This document shows, in pieces, positions 1 to 8,889 of a stretch of 64,000 nt of DNA (position 1 is the stretch's first letter; every line of letters starts with the position of its first letter). The stretch spans positions 1 through 64,000 of the forward strand of contig NZ_JAGKJI010000025.1 in the NCBI RefSeq assembly GCF_020329485.1, read 5' to 3'. The notes under the pieces were generated by a model, which did not search any database, had not been told where the DNA came from, and saw only the letters and a list, made by a program, of their open reading frames with translations. The DNA is from Bradyrhizobium cenepequi (GTDB lineage Bacteria; Pseudomonadota; Alphaproteobacteria; Rhizobiales; Xanthobacteraceae). The translations under genes were made by a program, and so were the position numbers.

Positions 1-1
1 T

Positions 2-703
2 GAGCGGCACGGCGCGATTGAAGCTTGGATCATCGATGACACTGGCTTTCCCAAAAAAGGCCGGCATTCGGTCGGCGTGGCGCGTCAATATTGCGGTCAA
101 CTTGGCAAGCAAGACAATTGCCAGGTGGCAGTTTCGCTGTCGATTGCCAATCACCATGCGAGCTTGCCGATCGCCTATCGTTTGTACTTGCCCCAGAGAT
201 GGGTCGAGGAGGAGGAACGTCGAGAGAAGGCCGGTGTGCCCAAGGATGTTGTCTTCAAGACCAAGCCCGAGATCGCGCTGGAGCAAATCCGATCGGCCTG
301 TGAAGCCGACGTTGAGCGTGGCGTGGTACTGATGGATGCCGGATATGGCGCGGATACGACGCTGCGCAAGGAAGTGACGGCGTTGGAATTGCGCTATGTT
401 GCGGGCATCTTGCCAAACACGTCCGTGTGGCCGCCCGGCATGGGACCGCTGCCGCCTAAGAACTGGTCGGGGAATGGGCGGCCGACGAAATTGATGCGGC
501 GGGACGACAAGCACAAGCCTTGCTCGGTCAAGGAACTTGCTCTCGGTCTACCGAAACAGGCTTGGCGGAATGTCAAATGGCGCGAAGGCAGCGCTGACTT
601 CTTGACCTCGCGCTTTGCGAGGCTCCGGGTCCGTCCCGCTCATCGCGATTACTAGCTGAGCGAGCCGCATGCCGAAGAATGGCTGTTGATCGAATGGCCC
701 GAT
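2..703 (+). pseudogene. IS701-family transposase remnant (5' cut by window, 3' truncated)
   Basis: The frame running from base 2 carries WIIDDTGFPKKGRHSVGVAR and GQLGKQDNCQV, a signature I associate with IS701-family DDE transposases, in which the DD of DDTGFPK belongs to the catalytic core. A stop codon (TAG, 653-655) replaces the expected residue after RVRPAHRDY. The same frame then goes on through SEPHAEEWLLIEWPD to about base 703, where family resemblance ends and the next transposase begins. The copy is therefore dead: one nonsense codon plus loss of the C-terminal third. The likely order is IS701 insertion, then a second IS inserting into it or deleting its end. The matching 3' half is not seen downstream. 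Confidence 0.8.
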
Positions 704-2098
704 GTCAGTTTTGCTGATTGGGAGTTGGTGCGTCAGGGCCTGTGCCTTGAGCCGTTGCTACAGGCGATTTCCGATTTTCTTGACGAGCAGAAGGACATAA
801 TCGACCAGGTCCGCTGCGATCTGTCGCGGGGTTTGAAGAAGGCCGAGACGGGTCGCAGCGGCCTGACACCGCAACAGGTGCTGCGCTCGCTAGTTCTGAT
901 GCGCGTCAAGAACTGGAACTATCGCGAATTACGTGAGCGGATTGCCGACGGATGCACGCTGCGCCAGTTCACGGACTTCTATTGTCTGCCAGTGCCTCGA
1001 CACGATGCGTTCCACCGCGGCTTCAATCGGCTCACGCCCGAGACGCTCAAGGCGATCAATGATGTGGTGGTGCAGGCGGCGGTCGAGCTCGGACTGGAAG
1101 ACGGCCAAAAGCTGCGTGTCGACACCACGGTGGTGCAGACCGACATTCATCATCCGACCGACAACACGCTGTTGTGGGATGTCGTTCGCGTGGTCACGCG
1201 CCTGATCGGTCGCCTCGCCAAAGCGCTGGAGCGCCGGCGTATCAAGGGGTTCCGAGATCGAACGCGATCGGCGCGGCGGATGCAAGAGATCCAACGAATG
1301 ACCACAAGGCAGCGCCAGGATCAGCAGACCGCGACATATCGTGAACTCATTGGCATTGCCGAGGACGTCATCGCAAGCGCACGAACGGCGCTCCGGCAAA
1401 CCCGTAAAGCGCGCGGCAAAGATATGATCACCGATCTGGCCATCGCGGAGACGCGCAAAGAGATAGAGCACTTTTGTGGTCTTGGAGACCGTGTGACAGA
1501 TCAGTCGCGCCGCCGTGTGCTTAACAGCGAGCAAGTCCCAACGGCCGAGAAGCTCTATTCGATCTTTGAGCCCCACACGGACCTCATCAAGCGCGGTAAG
1601 GTGCAGTCGCCGATCGAGGTCGGCCACAAGGTCTTCCTCGCCGAAAGCGCGCGCGGCTTGATCACGCAGTATGACGTGCTGGACGGAAATCCCATCGACG
1701 AACAGCATGTGGTTATCTCGCTGGTACGCCACAGGCAGACCTTCGGCGACGTCCCCGAATTGTACGGATCGGATCGCGGCTTCTTCAGCGAAAAGAACGT
1801 GATGTCGTGCAAGCAGGAAGGCGTCAAGGTGGTGTGCATCCCGCAGCGGGGCGGCACCAAGGCGCCCGAACGCGAAGCCTATGAGAAGAGCCGGGAGTTC
1901 AAGGACGGCCAGCGCTTTCGCGCCGGCATCGAGGGGCGCATCTCGGTATTGTTCCGCGGTCGTGGCATGAAGCGTTGTCTCGCCGAAGGTCGCGAGCGCT
2001 TCGAGCTATGGGTTGCAGCCGCCGTGCTCGCCAACAACCTCATGAAGGTCGCAGCCCTGCTGGCGGACCGATCGTCGCGCAGACGAAAAACCGCCTGA
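686..2098 (+). CDS. ISNCY/IS5-like DDE transposase
   Basis: About 460 residues. An N-terminal helical region holds LTPQQVLRSLVLMRVKNWNYR and FYCLPVPRHDAFHR. A DDE-type catalytic strand, LRVDTTVVQTDIHHPTDN, lies near residue 150, a basic linker follows, then LYGSDRGFFSEKN near 360, and a C-terminal RGMKRCLAEGRERFELWVAAA segment carries the last acidic residue. This layout matches the group databases call ISNCY (unclassified, IS4/IS5-like). The frame is intact, so the protein could be active. The TTG at 686 lies in remnant IS701 sequence; the native start is probably TTG or GTG near 725-728 (LVRQGL). I could not identify terminal inverted repeats, so the element's ends are not defined. Confidence 0.8.
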   Translation: MIEWPDVSFADWELVRQGLCLEPLLQAISDFLDEQKDIIDQVRCDLSRGLKKAETGRSGLTPQQVLRSLVLMRVKNWNYRELRERIADGCTLRQFTDFYCLPVPRHDAFHRGFNRLTPETLKAINDVVVQAAVELGLEDGQKLRVDTTVVQTDIHHPTDNTLLWDVVRVVTRLIGRLAKALERRRIKGFRDRTRSARRMQEIQRMTTRQRQDQQTATYRELIGIAEDVIASARTALRQTRKARGKDMITDLAIAETRKEIEHFCGLGDRVTDQSRRRVLNSEQVPTAEKLYSIFEPHTDLIKRGKVQSPIEVGHKVFLAESARGLITQYDVLDGNPIDEQHVVISLVRHRQTFGDVPELYGSDRGFFSEKNVMSCKQEGVKVVCIPQRGGTKAPEREAYEKSREFKDGQRFRAGIEGRISVLFRGRGMKRCLAEGRERFELWVAAAVLANNLMKVAALLADRSSRRRKTA

Positions 2099-2409
2099 CA
2101 ATATCCCTTCAAGTCCCTCGCTTGCGGCGGAAATCTTATCCGCTGCACTTCAGTGCAATACTGCACCGTCTACCGAACCCCTCATGAAATCGCGACAAAA
2201 CTCGCGTCAAAACACATGGCGAATGCTAACATCTATTGCTAATTCGACCCGGTTTTATTGAGGAAATGACGCCCTCAACACAAATGCAGGCGTTTCGCGA
2301 CAGAAACTAGACTAGGCGTCACGTTCGCTTTAAATGCACCTACGGATCGCCAGACGCCATTTTGATCTTTTGCAAGAACCAAACTATATCGCCGCTCGGA
2401 GGATGTGCG
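2099..2409. other. Intergenic stretch after the transposase
   Basis: About 310 bases, more AT-rich than the surroundings from 2190 on. It presumably holds the right end of the second IS and the promoter of the next gene. I see no supported gene, and no remainder of the IS701 transposase, so the DNA beyond the insertion point was lost. A good Shine-Dalgarno (GGAGG, 2398-2402) closes the stretch before the ATG at 2410. Confidence 0.5.
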
Positions 2410-2928
2410 ATGTTCGGAAAGAAGCGGAAGAAAATGCTGCGGAAGCATGAGGCCCAGGAGGTTCAAGCCCGATTCGAGCGGAACGAGCGGGCCGGGAAGG
2501 ACATTTACGCCCGGATCGCTGATTTGAAGAAGGTGCCGCGCGACAACTTGCCTGATGCGGTCTTTATGCTCTTCGTTGAGGCAAGACACCAAAGCGAGCT
2601 GATTCGCCAATCGATCAAAGACGGTACCCGCTATGACTTCAATTTCGTCGGGCTCGTCGACAGCGATCTTGCGACCTACCTCGCGGAGGAAGCGGCGCAT
2701 GCGCTCCGAGATCACGTTACCAACCCGCAGACATTCTTGGAGGCGATGTCTGAGCAATTTCCCGATGTGCACTTCACGATCCAACAACAGGACGCCGTTT
2801 CAATGGTTGCTGCGATGATCCGTGTGCAGCGGCTGGAAGGCATCCTGGAAGGTTTGCGGCTTGCCGGCCTACTCAACAAAGCGCCAAACCGCCGTCGTGA
2901 CAGCCCGCAGAAGGACGGGATGCTTTAG
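2410..2928 (+). CDS. Hypothetical protein, 172 aa
   Basis: I do not recognise a family. The ATG at 2410 is preceded by GGAGG with a 7-base spacer, which decides the start against an in-frame upstream codon at 2362. The protein opens with a basic stretch (MFGKKRKKMLRKHEAQE). A helical central part follows, with VFMLFVEARHQSELIRQSIK and a charged segment, DLATYLAEEAAHALRDHV. It ends in an amphipathic helix (IRVQRLEGILEGLRLAGLLN) and a basic tail. There is no signal peptide or membrane segment, so it is probably a cytosolic soluble helical protein. It sits alone between IS debris and a broken gene, which suggests accessory DNA. Confidence 0.6.
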   Translation: MFGKKRKKMLRKHEAQEVQARFERNERAGKDIYARIADLKKVPRDNLPDAVFMLFVEARHQSELIRQSIKDGTRYDFNFVGLVDSDLATYLAEEAAHALRDHVTNPQTFLEAMSEQFPDVHFTIQQQDAVSMVAAMIRVQRLEGILEGLRLAGLLNKAPNRRRDSPQKDGML

Positions 2929-3070
2929 CAGGTCCACTTTCGAGGCGGCTTCTGGTATCGAAAGGCGCGCGAACAAGGTTACTTGAAAAAACTAGAGATG
3001 GTCGGAGTCCATACGCTGTTATCGATCAGACATGTGCGGATCGCCTGACTAGTTTCCAGCGAGTGCGAAT

Positions 3071-3503
3071 GTGGTTCATGTAAATCAAATCCGCGAGCCC
3101 GACATCGCCTTATGTCAACTGATCCGGGCCGACTCGGCCTACACATTCTACTACGACGAGACAAACAACATCCGCTCGGGCTTCGCAGGCCTTCAGCGAC
3201 TCGGGCTATTTCAGAACCAAGCTGTCATCGCAGCTCGTCCACGAGGCGATAAATTCGGTCGAAGTGAAGCTTGATCCTCAGTATCCGATGCTAAGCGAGG
3301 CGTATCTTAGTGATGAGGTGCGTTTACGGGTTGAGGTTTTGAAGCAATACACGTTCGAGAGCATGATCTATTCGTCTCGCGTCAATCACCTGAATTCCGT
3401 GGATACGAGGTGGTTCGTCGCTGGCATGACCGACCGTTACGCGACCGAATTCTATGGCCGTCTGCATTCGAATGCCGGTCACAGCATGTTCAAACCGGTT
3501 TGA
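3071..3503 (+). pseudogene. Broken hypothetical gene (two frames)
   Basis: Two protein-like segments lie in different frames. The first (about 3071-3175) reads ADSAYTFYYDETNNIR, a plausible start of a conserved domain. The second (about 3183-3503) reads SDSGYFRTKLSSQLVHEAIN and then KLDPQYPMLSEAYLSDEVRL, ending MFKPV at a stop at 3501-3503. The switch near 3175-3185 implies a frameshift or internal deletion. The family is not recognised. Position between transposase remnants makes decay likely. Only the C-terminal part could be translated, from GTG 3264. Confidence 0.35.
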
Positions 3504-3540
3504 TCGGCGTGGCGCCACGCGAAGCCCCAGCTCGTCGCTG

Positions 3541-3677
3541 AGCTTCAATGGTCGGCTTCGGGATTGTTGAACGAGCCGCTGTTCGCGTCACTGGCCAGCA
3601 TCACGCTCGGCTGTTGGCGGGCCGATTACAACGACGCACAACTACACTTGCACCGGGGCGAACACAGGACTGGATAA
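3541..3677 (+). pseudogene. IS3-family (IS407-type) transposase C-terminal remnant
   Basis: One frame reads SFNGRLRD (3541-3564) and the adjacent frame continues LLNEPLFASLASI, then CWRADYNDA. Together they resemble the C-terminal end of IS3/IS407-group OrfB proteins, where FNGRLRDE, LLNE.LF.SL.HAR and W..DYN..RPHS are conserved. The frame changes after RLRD and the RPHSxLG motif is degraded (QLHLHRGE), so this is a short decayed fossil. No other part of the element is visible nearby. Confidence 0.6.
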
Positions 3678-3823
3678 AACTTGGGGCAAGGTCAATGACC
3701 AATCGGCTCGCCAGGATTTTTTTATTGATGGTAGTTGACCTCGAGATGTTGGTATTTGTGTTGGTATCAGCCTGGGTTTGACCAAAGAAAATCAAGCGAT
3801 TTCAGGTAGTTATGCGTCAAAAT

Positions 3824-3844
3824 CCATTACCTCGGACGTAATGG
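3824..3844. promoter_or_regulatory. Perfect palindrome, probable operator of the XRE regulator
   Basis: CCATTAC at 3824-3830 and GTAATGG at 3838-3844 form a perfect 7-bp inverted repeat with a 7-base spacer. It is centred 44 bp before the ATG at 3878. Position and symmetry suit an autoregulatory site for the dimeric helix-turn-helix protein encoded next. Confidence 0.5.
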
Positions 3845-3877
3845 AATGGGTGAAAGCCGCGTGATAGTTTTCCGGCC

Positions 3878-4699
3878 ATGAACGCACATGCATCCACGGC
3901 GCGGGCCGAACCAATCAGGCCGATTCATGTCGGCGAGCACTTGCGCGAATGGCGGCAGCGCCGCCATCTGAGCCAGCTCGATCTTGCGATCGAGGCGGAT
4001 ATTTCGGCGCGCCATTTGAGTTTCGTGGAAACCGGCCGCGCCGCACCGTCGCGCGAGATGGTGTTGAAGCTGGCCGAACGGCTGGAGGTGCCCTTGCGTG
4101 AACGCAACGTCCTCTTGGTCGCCGCGGGCTTCGCGCCGGCCTTCCCGCAGCGATCGCTCGACGATCCCGCGCTGAAATCGGCGCGGCAAGCGATCGATCT
4201 GGTGTTGAAGGCGCATGAGCCGAACCCGGCGCTGGCCTATGACCGGCACTGGAATCTCGTCACTGCCAACCGCATGGTGGCGCCGCTGCTCGAAGGCATT
4301 CCGCAGCGCCTGCTGGGCCAGCCCTTCAACATCCTCAAGCTTGCCTTTCATCCCGAGGGATTGGCGGCGCGCACGATCAATCTCGCCGAATGGACCGGGC
4401 ACCTTCTGGAGCGGCTGCACCGGCAATGCGAGGCGACGGCCGATCCGGAATTGCTGACGCTCTACCAGGACCTGAAGAGCTATCCGATCCCGGCGCGCTC
4501 GGGACCGCTGCCGCCGGACAATGTCGCGATCCCGCTCAAGCTGCGCCACGATGGCGGGGTGTTGAGCTTCTTCTCCACCACCATGGTGTTCGGCACACCG
4601 GTCGATATCACCTTGTCGGAACTGGCATTGGAAACCTTCTTCCCTGCCGATGAGGTGACCGCCGAGCGGCTGAAGCAGATGGCTGACGCCATGAAATAG
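3878..4699 (+). CDS. XRE-family regulator with MmyB-like ligand domain
   Basis: 273 residues. Residues about 15-75 form an XRE/Cro helix-turn-helix (GEHLREWRQRRHLSQLDLAI, ISARHLSFVETGRAAPS). The rest matches the MmyB-like ligand-binding domain (PF17765) of actinobacterial and proteobacterial regulators: AYDRHWNLVTANRMVAPLLEG near 120 and DPELLTLYQDL near 190. Proteins of this architecture are cytosolic transcription factors; the ligand is unknown. A perfect palindrome 34 bases before the start suggests self-control. The next gene is co-directional 59 bases on, a DsbA/FrnE-like oxidoreductase, and may be a target. Confidence 0.88.
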   Translation: MNAHASTARAEPIRPIHVGEHLREWRQRRHLSQLDLAIEADISARHLSFVETGRAAPSREMVLKLAERLEVPLRERNVLLVAAGFAPAFPQRSLDDPALKSARQAIDLVLKAHEPNPALAYDRHWNLVTANRMVAPLLEGIPQRLLGQPFNILKLAFHPEGLAARTINLAEWTGHLLERLHRQCEATADPELLTLYQDLKSYPIPARSGPLPPDNVAIPLKLRHDGGVLSFFSTTMVFGTPVDITLSELALETFFPADEVTAERLKQMADAMK

Positions 4700-4758
4700 C
4701 GGGTTGTCGGGTTTCTTCCCGGGCCTTATCTCTGCCTTTTCCAGCGGAGGAACGCCCC

Positions 4759-5424
4759 ATGAGCACCCTGAAGCCGCTTCGCCTCGATATCGTCTCCGAC
4801 GTCGTCTGCCCCTGGTGCTACATCGGCAAGCGGCGGATCGAGAATGCGCTCAAGCTGGTGCCGGACGTGCCGGTGGAAGTGCACTGGCGGCCGTTCTTCC
4901 TCAATGCCTGGGTGCCGCGCGAGGGCATCAGCCGCGACGAATATCTGACCGCGAAGTTCGGCTCGGTCGAGGCCTACAAGGGCATCGCCGGGCGTGTCGT
5001 CTCGGCTGCGGGCGAGGAGGGGCTGACCTACCGTCCGGATCTCGTGAAGCGCCAGCCCAACACCATCGATTGCCATCGCCTGATCCACTGGGCGGAAGCG
5101 AGCGGCAAGGCCGCCGAGATGAAGCAGCGGCTAATGGAGCTCTACTTCCGCGACGGCGGTGATCTCACCGACATCGACGTGCTGGTGCAGGCCGCGGCCG
5201 ATATTGGGCTCGATGCCGACAACGTGCGCAAGCGTCTTGCGACCGATGAGGATGTCGCGCTGATCTCGTCGCAGGCGCAGGAGGCGTCGGACAAAGGCAT
5301 TTCCGGCGTGCCGACCTTCGTGTTCGCGCAGAAATACGCGGTCTCCGGCGCACAGCCCGCCGAACAGCTCGCCCGCGCCATCCGCCAAATGTCGGCTGAA
5401 ATCAACGCCGAGGCGGCAGAGTAA
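4759..5424 (+). CDS. DsbA-family (FrnE-like) oxidoreductase
   Basis: 221 residues with a thioredoxin-like fold of the DsbA/FrnE/HCCA-isomerase superfamily. Near residue 13 DVVCPWCYIGKRRIE carries the CPWC active-site pair, and the cis-Pro loop is GVPTFVFAQKYAVSGAQP near 180. The insert is helical (YRPDLVKRQPNTIDCHRLI). No signal peptide is visible, so unlike periplasmic DsbA it should act in the cytoplasm, as FrnE proteins do, on disulfides or as an isomerase. A clear GGAGG lies before the ATG at 4759. It probably shares a transcript with the XRE regulator. Confidence 0.9.
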   Translation: MSTLKPLRLDIVSDVVCPWCYIGKRRIENALKLVPDVPVEVHWRPFFLNAWVPREGISRDEYLTAKFGSVEAYKGIAGRVVSAAGEEGLTYRPDLVKRQPNTIDCHRLIHWAEASGKAAEMKQRLMELYFRDGGDLTDIDVLVQAAADIGLDADNVRKRLATDEDVALISSQAQEASDKGISGVPTFVFAQKYAVSGAQPAEQLARAIRQMSAEINAEAAE

Positions 5425-5484
5425 CGCTGCGCTTCACCCGGGCTAGGGCCGAAAAAAACGATCAAAGAAAATTGGGAGAACGTC

Positions 5485-6123
5485 ATGCTCTATGAGCTCC
5501 GGACCTACACGGTGAAGCCCGGGACCATCGGCGAGATGGTCAAAGCCGCAAGTACCGTGTCGCGCGACATCCGGAAGGACGACTACGGCAAGCTCGAAGG
5601 CTATTGGATGACCGAGATCGGTCCGCTCAATCAGGTCATGCACCTGTGGAGCTATAAGGATTTCGACGAGCGGAGCAGGCTACGCGGCGAGCTCGCCAGG
5701 AATCCGCGCTGGACCGGCGAGTATGTTCCGCTGATCCGTCCACTGATCCAGCGTCAGGATATCCGCCTGCTCAACGCGGTGAAGCCACCGGCTGCTCCGG
5801 CATCGACCGGCAATATCTACGAATTCCGCAATTATCGCGCCAAGCCCGGCGGCGCGGCTAAACAATGGCTCGAAGCGCTCGCCGAGGCGCTCCCGGCGCG
5901 CGAGAAATACTCCAAGATCGTCGGCCTCTGGCAGACCGAGGCAGGTCAGCCGAACGAAGTTTGCCACATCTGGGCTTATCCCAGCCTCAATGCGCGCATT
6001 GAAGCCCGCGCAAACGCGCTGAAAGATCCGGCGTGGCAGGACTTCCTCCGCAAAGGCAGCCCACTGCTCGACGAGATGCACTCGACCATCATGCTGCCCG
6101 CGCCTCACTCGCCGTTGCAGTGA
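5485..6123 (+). CDS. NIPSNAP-family protein, two domains
   Basis: 212 residues containing two ferredoxin-like NIPSNAP repeats: residues 1-100 open MLYELRTYTVKPG and include MHLWSYKDFDERS, and residues 108-205 open IYEFRNYRAKPGG and include CHIWAYPSLNARI. NIPSNAP domains are small dimeric alpha-beta barrels whose enzymatic role in bacteria is mostly unassigned. There is no signal peptide. The start is supported by GGGAGAA seven bases upstream. It follows the DsbA-like gene by 60 bases in the same direction and may be in its operon. Confidence 0.85.
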   Translation: MLYELRTYTVKPGTIGEMVKAASTVSRDIRKDDYGKLEGYWMTEIGPLNQVMHLWSYKDFDERSRLRGELARNPRWTGEYVPLIRPLIQRQDIRLLNAVKPPAAPASTGNIYEFRNYRAKPGGAAKQWLEALAEALPAREKYSKIVGLWQTEAGQPNEVCHIWAYPSLNARIEARANALKDPAWQDFLRKGSPLLDEMHSTIMLPAPHSPLQ

Positions 6124-6146
6124 GGACGACTGCCTAACGACGATGT

Positions 6147-7370
6147 TTAGGGGGACTTGCCGCGGCTTCTGATGAACCGAACAGCACCACGTGCGGCCTC
6201 CTCTGCAAGGCGGTGCACGGCCAGGGCGGTGTGGATCATTGGCACCAGCGGATCGTATCGCCGCAGCGGGATCAGCACGTCCCCGATGGCAAAGCGTCCG
6301 CGCCAGATCGGGTTGATCATGGGATGGTCAGGCGCTGCGGTTGAATCCGCCGAGCGGATCGCCGGATCGCTGCAGAGGTGGCGTGTCAGATCGAGCGTGA
6401 GCTGCACCCCCGGCGAATATTTGGCAAAGCGTTCGTCGATGCCGAGCTTGAAATAGAACGCGCGGTCCTGATGGCGCAGCAGGATCGCGGCTGCGACTGG
6501 TCCATCGCCCGCGCGAAGCGTCACGATCTCGCATTGGCCGGTTTCGGCAAGCGCCGCCGTGGCGCGGCGGATGAAGGCGGCATCGCCCACGTGCTGGGCG
6601 AGCGCCGTGCCGCGCTTGCCTTTCCAGCCACTGGCTTCGAGAACGAGGAACGTCTCGAGCGCGGCTGCGACTTCAGCGGGCGTGCGCGCCACCTCGAAGC
6701 GGACAGTGCCATTCTCGGCAAGACGATGACGCAGCCGGCGCAACTCCTTCAGCTTCTTGGCTCCGAGCGCCTCGAGCAGCAGCTCGTCGGCATTGCGCGT
6801 CGCGTCGAGACAGGCGCGGAGATATGACTGCATCAGCCGGGGACGCATGCCGTTCAGCCGCAGCACTTCGGTGAAGGCCCGCATCGCCTTGCCGTCCAGC
6901 GACATGTCGCGCAGGACCAGCGCATGCGCGCCGGCCTTGCCCGCTTCCAGCATCAGCCGCTCCGCTGCCGCTTCTGCGAGGTCGCAATCGAGCGGTGGCG
7001 TGCACAGTGTGCCATAGGGCTGTGCGGTCACCAGTGCGGGCAGGGGAATCTTATAGGCGCGCCACAGTGAGACGACCGGCAGCAGGCCGATCATCCGCGC
7101 CGGGCCGTCATAGGCGAGCGGAGCATCGCTGAAGGCGCTGAGCGCCAACGCGCCCATGCGGCCGCGCGCGGAGGCGCTCACCGCCAACGCCCACTCCGGC
7201 AGGTAATAGGCGTTTGGCTCGACAACGTGCTCGGCGAGCGCGCGCCATTGGCCCGCGGGAATATCGGCGAGCGGCAGTAGCGCGGAACTGCCCTTCGCCG
7301 GCGCATGCGTGGGCGTGGCATCGTCCGTCGATGCGCGATGGACAACCGTTTTATCGGCGATCTCGGCCAC
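6147..7370 (-). CDS. GNAT (BioF2-like/FemAB-like) acetyltransferase
   Basis: 407 residues. The C-terminal half fits the acetyltransferase domain PF13480: KKLKELRRLRHRLAENG near 205, ASGWKGKRGTAL near 245, and CEIVTLRAGDGPVAAAILL followed by FYFKLGIDERFAKYSPGVQL near 310. In such proteins the last motif forms the acyl-donor pocket. The N-terminal half (VVEPNAYYLPEWALAVSASA) is a second GNAT-like lobe typical of this family, often linked to envelope or polysaccharide acylation; the substrate cannot be read here. The start is GTG at 7370. It is convergent with the NIPSNAP gene (23-base gap). Confidence 0.82.
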   Translation of the reverse strand: MAEIADKTVVHRASTDDATPTHAPAKGSSALLPLADIPAGQWRALAEHVVEPNAYYLPEWALAVSASARGRMGALALSAFSDAPLAYDGPARMIGLLPVVSLWRAYKIPLPALVTAQPYGTLCTPPLDCDLAEAAAERLMLEAGKAGAHALVLRDMSLDGKAMRAFTEVLRLNGMRPRLMQSYLRACLDATRNADELLLEALGAKKLKELRRLRHRLAENGTVRFEVARTPAEVAAALETFLVLEASGWKGKRGTALAQHVGDAAFIRRATAALAETGQCEIVTLRAGDGPVAAAILLRHQDRAFYFKLGIDERFAKYSPGVQLTLDLTRHLCSDPAIRSADSTAAPDHPMINPIWRGRFAIGDVLIPLRRYDPLVPMIHTALAVHRLAEEAARGAVRFIRSRGKSP

Positions 7371-7522
7371 TTTCCCCGCTTCCCCGCGCGCGAGCGATGG
7401 AGGGACTATCGACGTCGCCTCATAATCGCACCTGGCCGGGAGGCTAGCGGAAGAAATGCAAAATAGGGTTGGTTTGGCGCGGCAATTCGAATGGTAATCT
7501 TAACGGGCTGTTCAGCAAAAGA

Positions 7523-7549
7523 GAGCCGCCGAAGCGAGTTCGGCGGCTC
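7523..7549 (-). terminator. Rho-independent terminator of the 7568-7900 gene
   Basis: GAGCCGCCGAA (7523-7533) pairs perfectly with TTCGGCGGCTC (7539-7549) across a 5-base loop. Read on the minus strand, the stem is followed by TCTTTTG. It lies 18 bases past the stop of the minus-strand gene at 7568. Confidence 0.75.
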
Positions 7550-7567
7550 CCTTTGTCTTGTCAGTGT

Positions 7568-7900
7568 TTAGTAACGATCAACGCCGATTCCCACGGTGCC
7601 GCCGGGCGTACGAATGCCGACGCCCGCACGCGGGCCGTCATCGTAGTAGTCGCGGTCGCGATACTCGCGGCGCTCAATGTAACGTTCGCGCGGCGCATAG
7701 TTGTAGGAATCGCGGATGATCACACGCTTGCCGCCGCGGGTACGATAGCAGCGCCCGTCATCGTCACACACCATGCGCACCGGCTGCACGAGTTCTGGAT
7801 TGCTGTACTCGGTGGTGCTGTAGATATCGGTCGCCTTGGCCGCGCTGCCGACAGACAACGCGCCGACGCCGGCCAGCAAAGCGATTGCAAATGTCTTCAT
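7568..7900 (-). CDS. Small secreted protein, 110 aa
   Basis: Residues 1-23 (MKTFAIALLAGVGALSVGSA, ending AKA) form a classical signal peptide. The mature part has a short Cys pair (RMVCDDDGRCYRTRGGKR), a Tyr/Arg/Asp-rich segment (ERYIERREYRDRDYYDDG) and a Gly-rich end (GIRTPGGTVGIGVDRY). Two cysteines could form a periplasmic disulfide. Proteins like this are common, uncharacterised envelope proteins in bradyrhizobia; no function can be assigned. It is monocistronic and followed by its own terminator. Confidence 0.75.
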   Translation of the reverse strand: MKTFAIALLAGVGALSVGSAAKATDIYSTTEYSNPELVQPVRMVCDDDGRCYRTRGGKRVIIRDSYNYAPRERYIERREYRDRDYYDDGPRAGVGIRTPGGTVGIGVDRY

Positions 7901-8074
7901 GGTTCCGCCTCCGCATAATTTACCCTTGCGGCTGACAAAGCCGCGCGGAGGGTTTCGTTCCGAAAGATTTGGGCGCGGCCGATGGGTTCCATCGTGCAGG
8001 CCGGACGTGCCGGCTCGAGAACGGCATCCTTTGTCGCGCTGAACTGGAACAGTTCCGTGATTGGGGAACAGAGA

Positions 8075-8488
8075 TCAGATCGGCTCGTAATTTTCTGTCG
8101 CGCAAGTATCCTCGCCTTCGGCGCGGCGGCGGTCGGAAATCACGCCGTCATCGATGAAGATGCGATAGGTCTGGGTGCCCAGCGGCTGGCCCATCACCGA
8201 TGTCAGTTCAGCACGCACGCAGGCGGTCCATCCCGGTCCGCGCGGATCGTGCAGCGGTTGCGAGACCCGGACATTGGCGGGACGTGAGGTCGATACGAAC
8301 ACAGCGTCCAGTTTTTCGCCGACCAGCCGCTTGATGTCGGGCGGTGCTTCAGGCGGCGGTGGCTCGGCCTCCTTGGCGCGCAAGAACGCCGGCATCGGCA
8401 GCGGTGAGCGGCTGTCCACGAAGCCGCAACCGGCCAGCGTCGCCGCCAAGCCTATCATCAATGTAATCCGAGCGCCGTCCCACCCCAT
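8075..8488 (-). CDS. Predicted lipoprotein, 137 aa
   Basis: The N-terminus ITLMIGLAATLAGCGFVDS contains a lipobox (LAGC), so Cys21 should be lipidated after signal peptidase II cleavage and the protein anchored in the envelope. A Pro-rich linker (EAEPPPPEAPPDIKR) leads to a small beta-rich domain with VRVSQPLHDPRGPGWTACVR and TYRIFIDDGVISDRR. Two more cysteines (about 90 and 129) could pair. It is a conserved hypothetical type with no known role. It diverges from the next plus-strand gene. Confidence 0.75.
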   Translation of the reverse strand: MGWDGARITLMIGLAATLAGCGFVDSRSPLPMPAFLRAKEAEPPPPEAPPDIKRLVGEKLDAVFVSTSRPANVRVSQPLHDPRGPGWTACVRAELTSVMGQPLGTQTYRIFIDDGVISDRRRAEGEDTCATENYEPI

Positions 8489-8655
8489 TCGATGTACTTA
8501 CCCTGCGCAAATAGACTTGGCTGCCCCCCGGCGGCGAGTTATCCATCAACTGTTGCTGAAATTGACGCGGACGCACGCTGTGGTGCCGCTTTCCAGTATG
8601 AAGATACCGGGGCGGAGTGGCAGGTCGGAGAGAGTAACAACAGAGAGTAACAACC

Positions 8656-8889
8656 ATGCGCAAGTTCATGGTCGCCGCGGCGGTGTTGGCGCTGATGGCG
8701 GCTCCGGCCTATGCCCAGATGGGCGGCAAGCGGCATCACGGCGACGCAACGGGGAGTAAGCAGGACAGCAAGCCGAAGGTCGACGAGAAGGCCTACAAGG
8801 CCGCGCTCGAACGTATCCCCGAGCCCAAGGAGAAATACGATCCCTGGGGCGTGGCGCGGCCAACTGAGACTGCGAAGAAGTCGAAGTGA
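8656..8889 (+). CDS. Small secreted protein with DPWG motif, 77 aa
   Basis: A signal peptide (MRKFMVAAAVLALMAAPAYA, cleavage after AYA) precedes a 57-residue charged mature part rich in Lys. It ends with AYKAALERIPEPKEKYDPWG and VARPTET. The same pattern, AYK-x2-L-x2-IP-x2-K-x3-DPWG-x-VR/VA, recurs in the protein at 13264-13542, so the two are paralogues. Function unknown. The ATG is preceded by a tandem GAGAGTAACAAC sequence (two copies, 8630-8654), which gives only a modest ribosome site. Confidence 0.75.
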   Translation: MRKFMVAAAVLALMAAPAYAQMGGKRHHGDATGSKQDSKPKVDEKAYKAALERIPEPKEKYDPWGVARPTETAKKSK

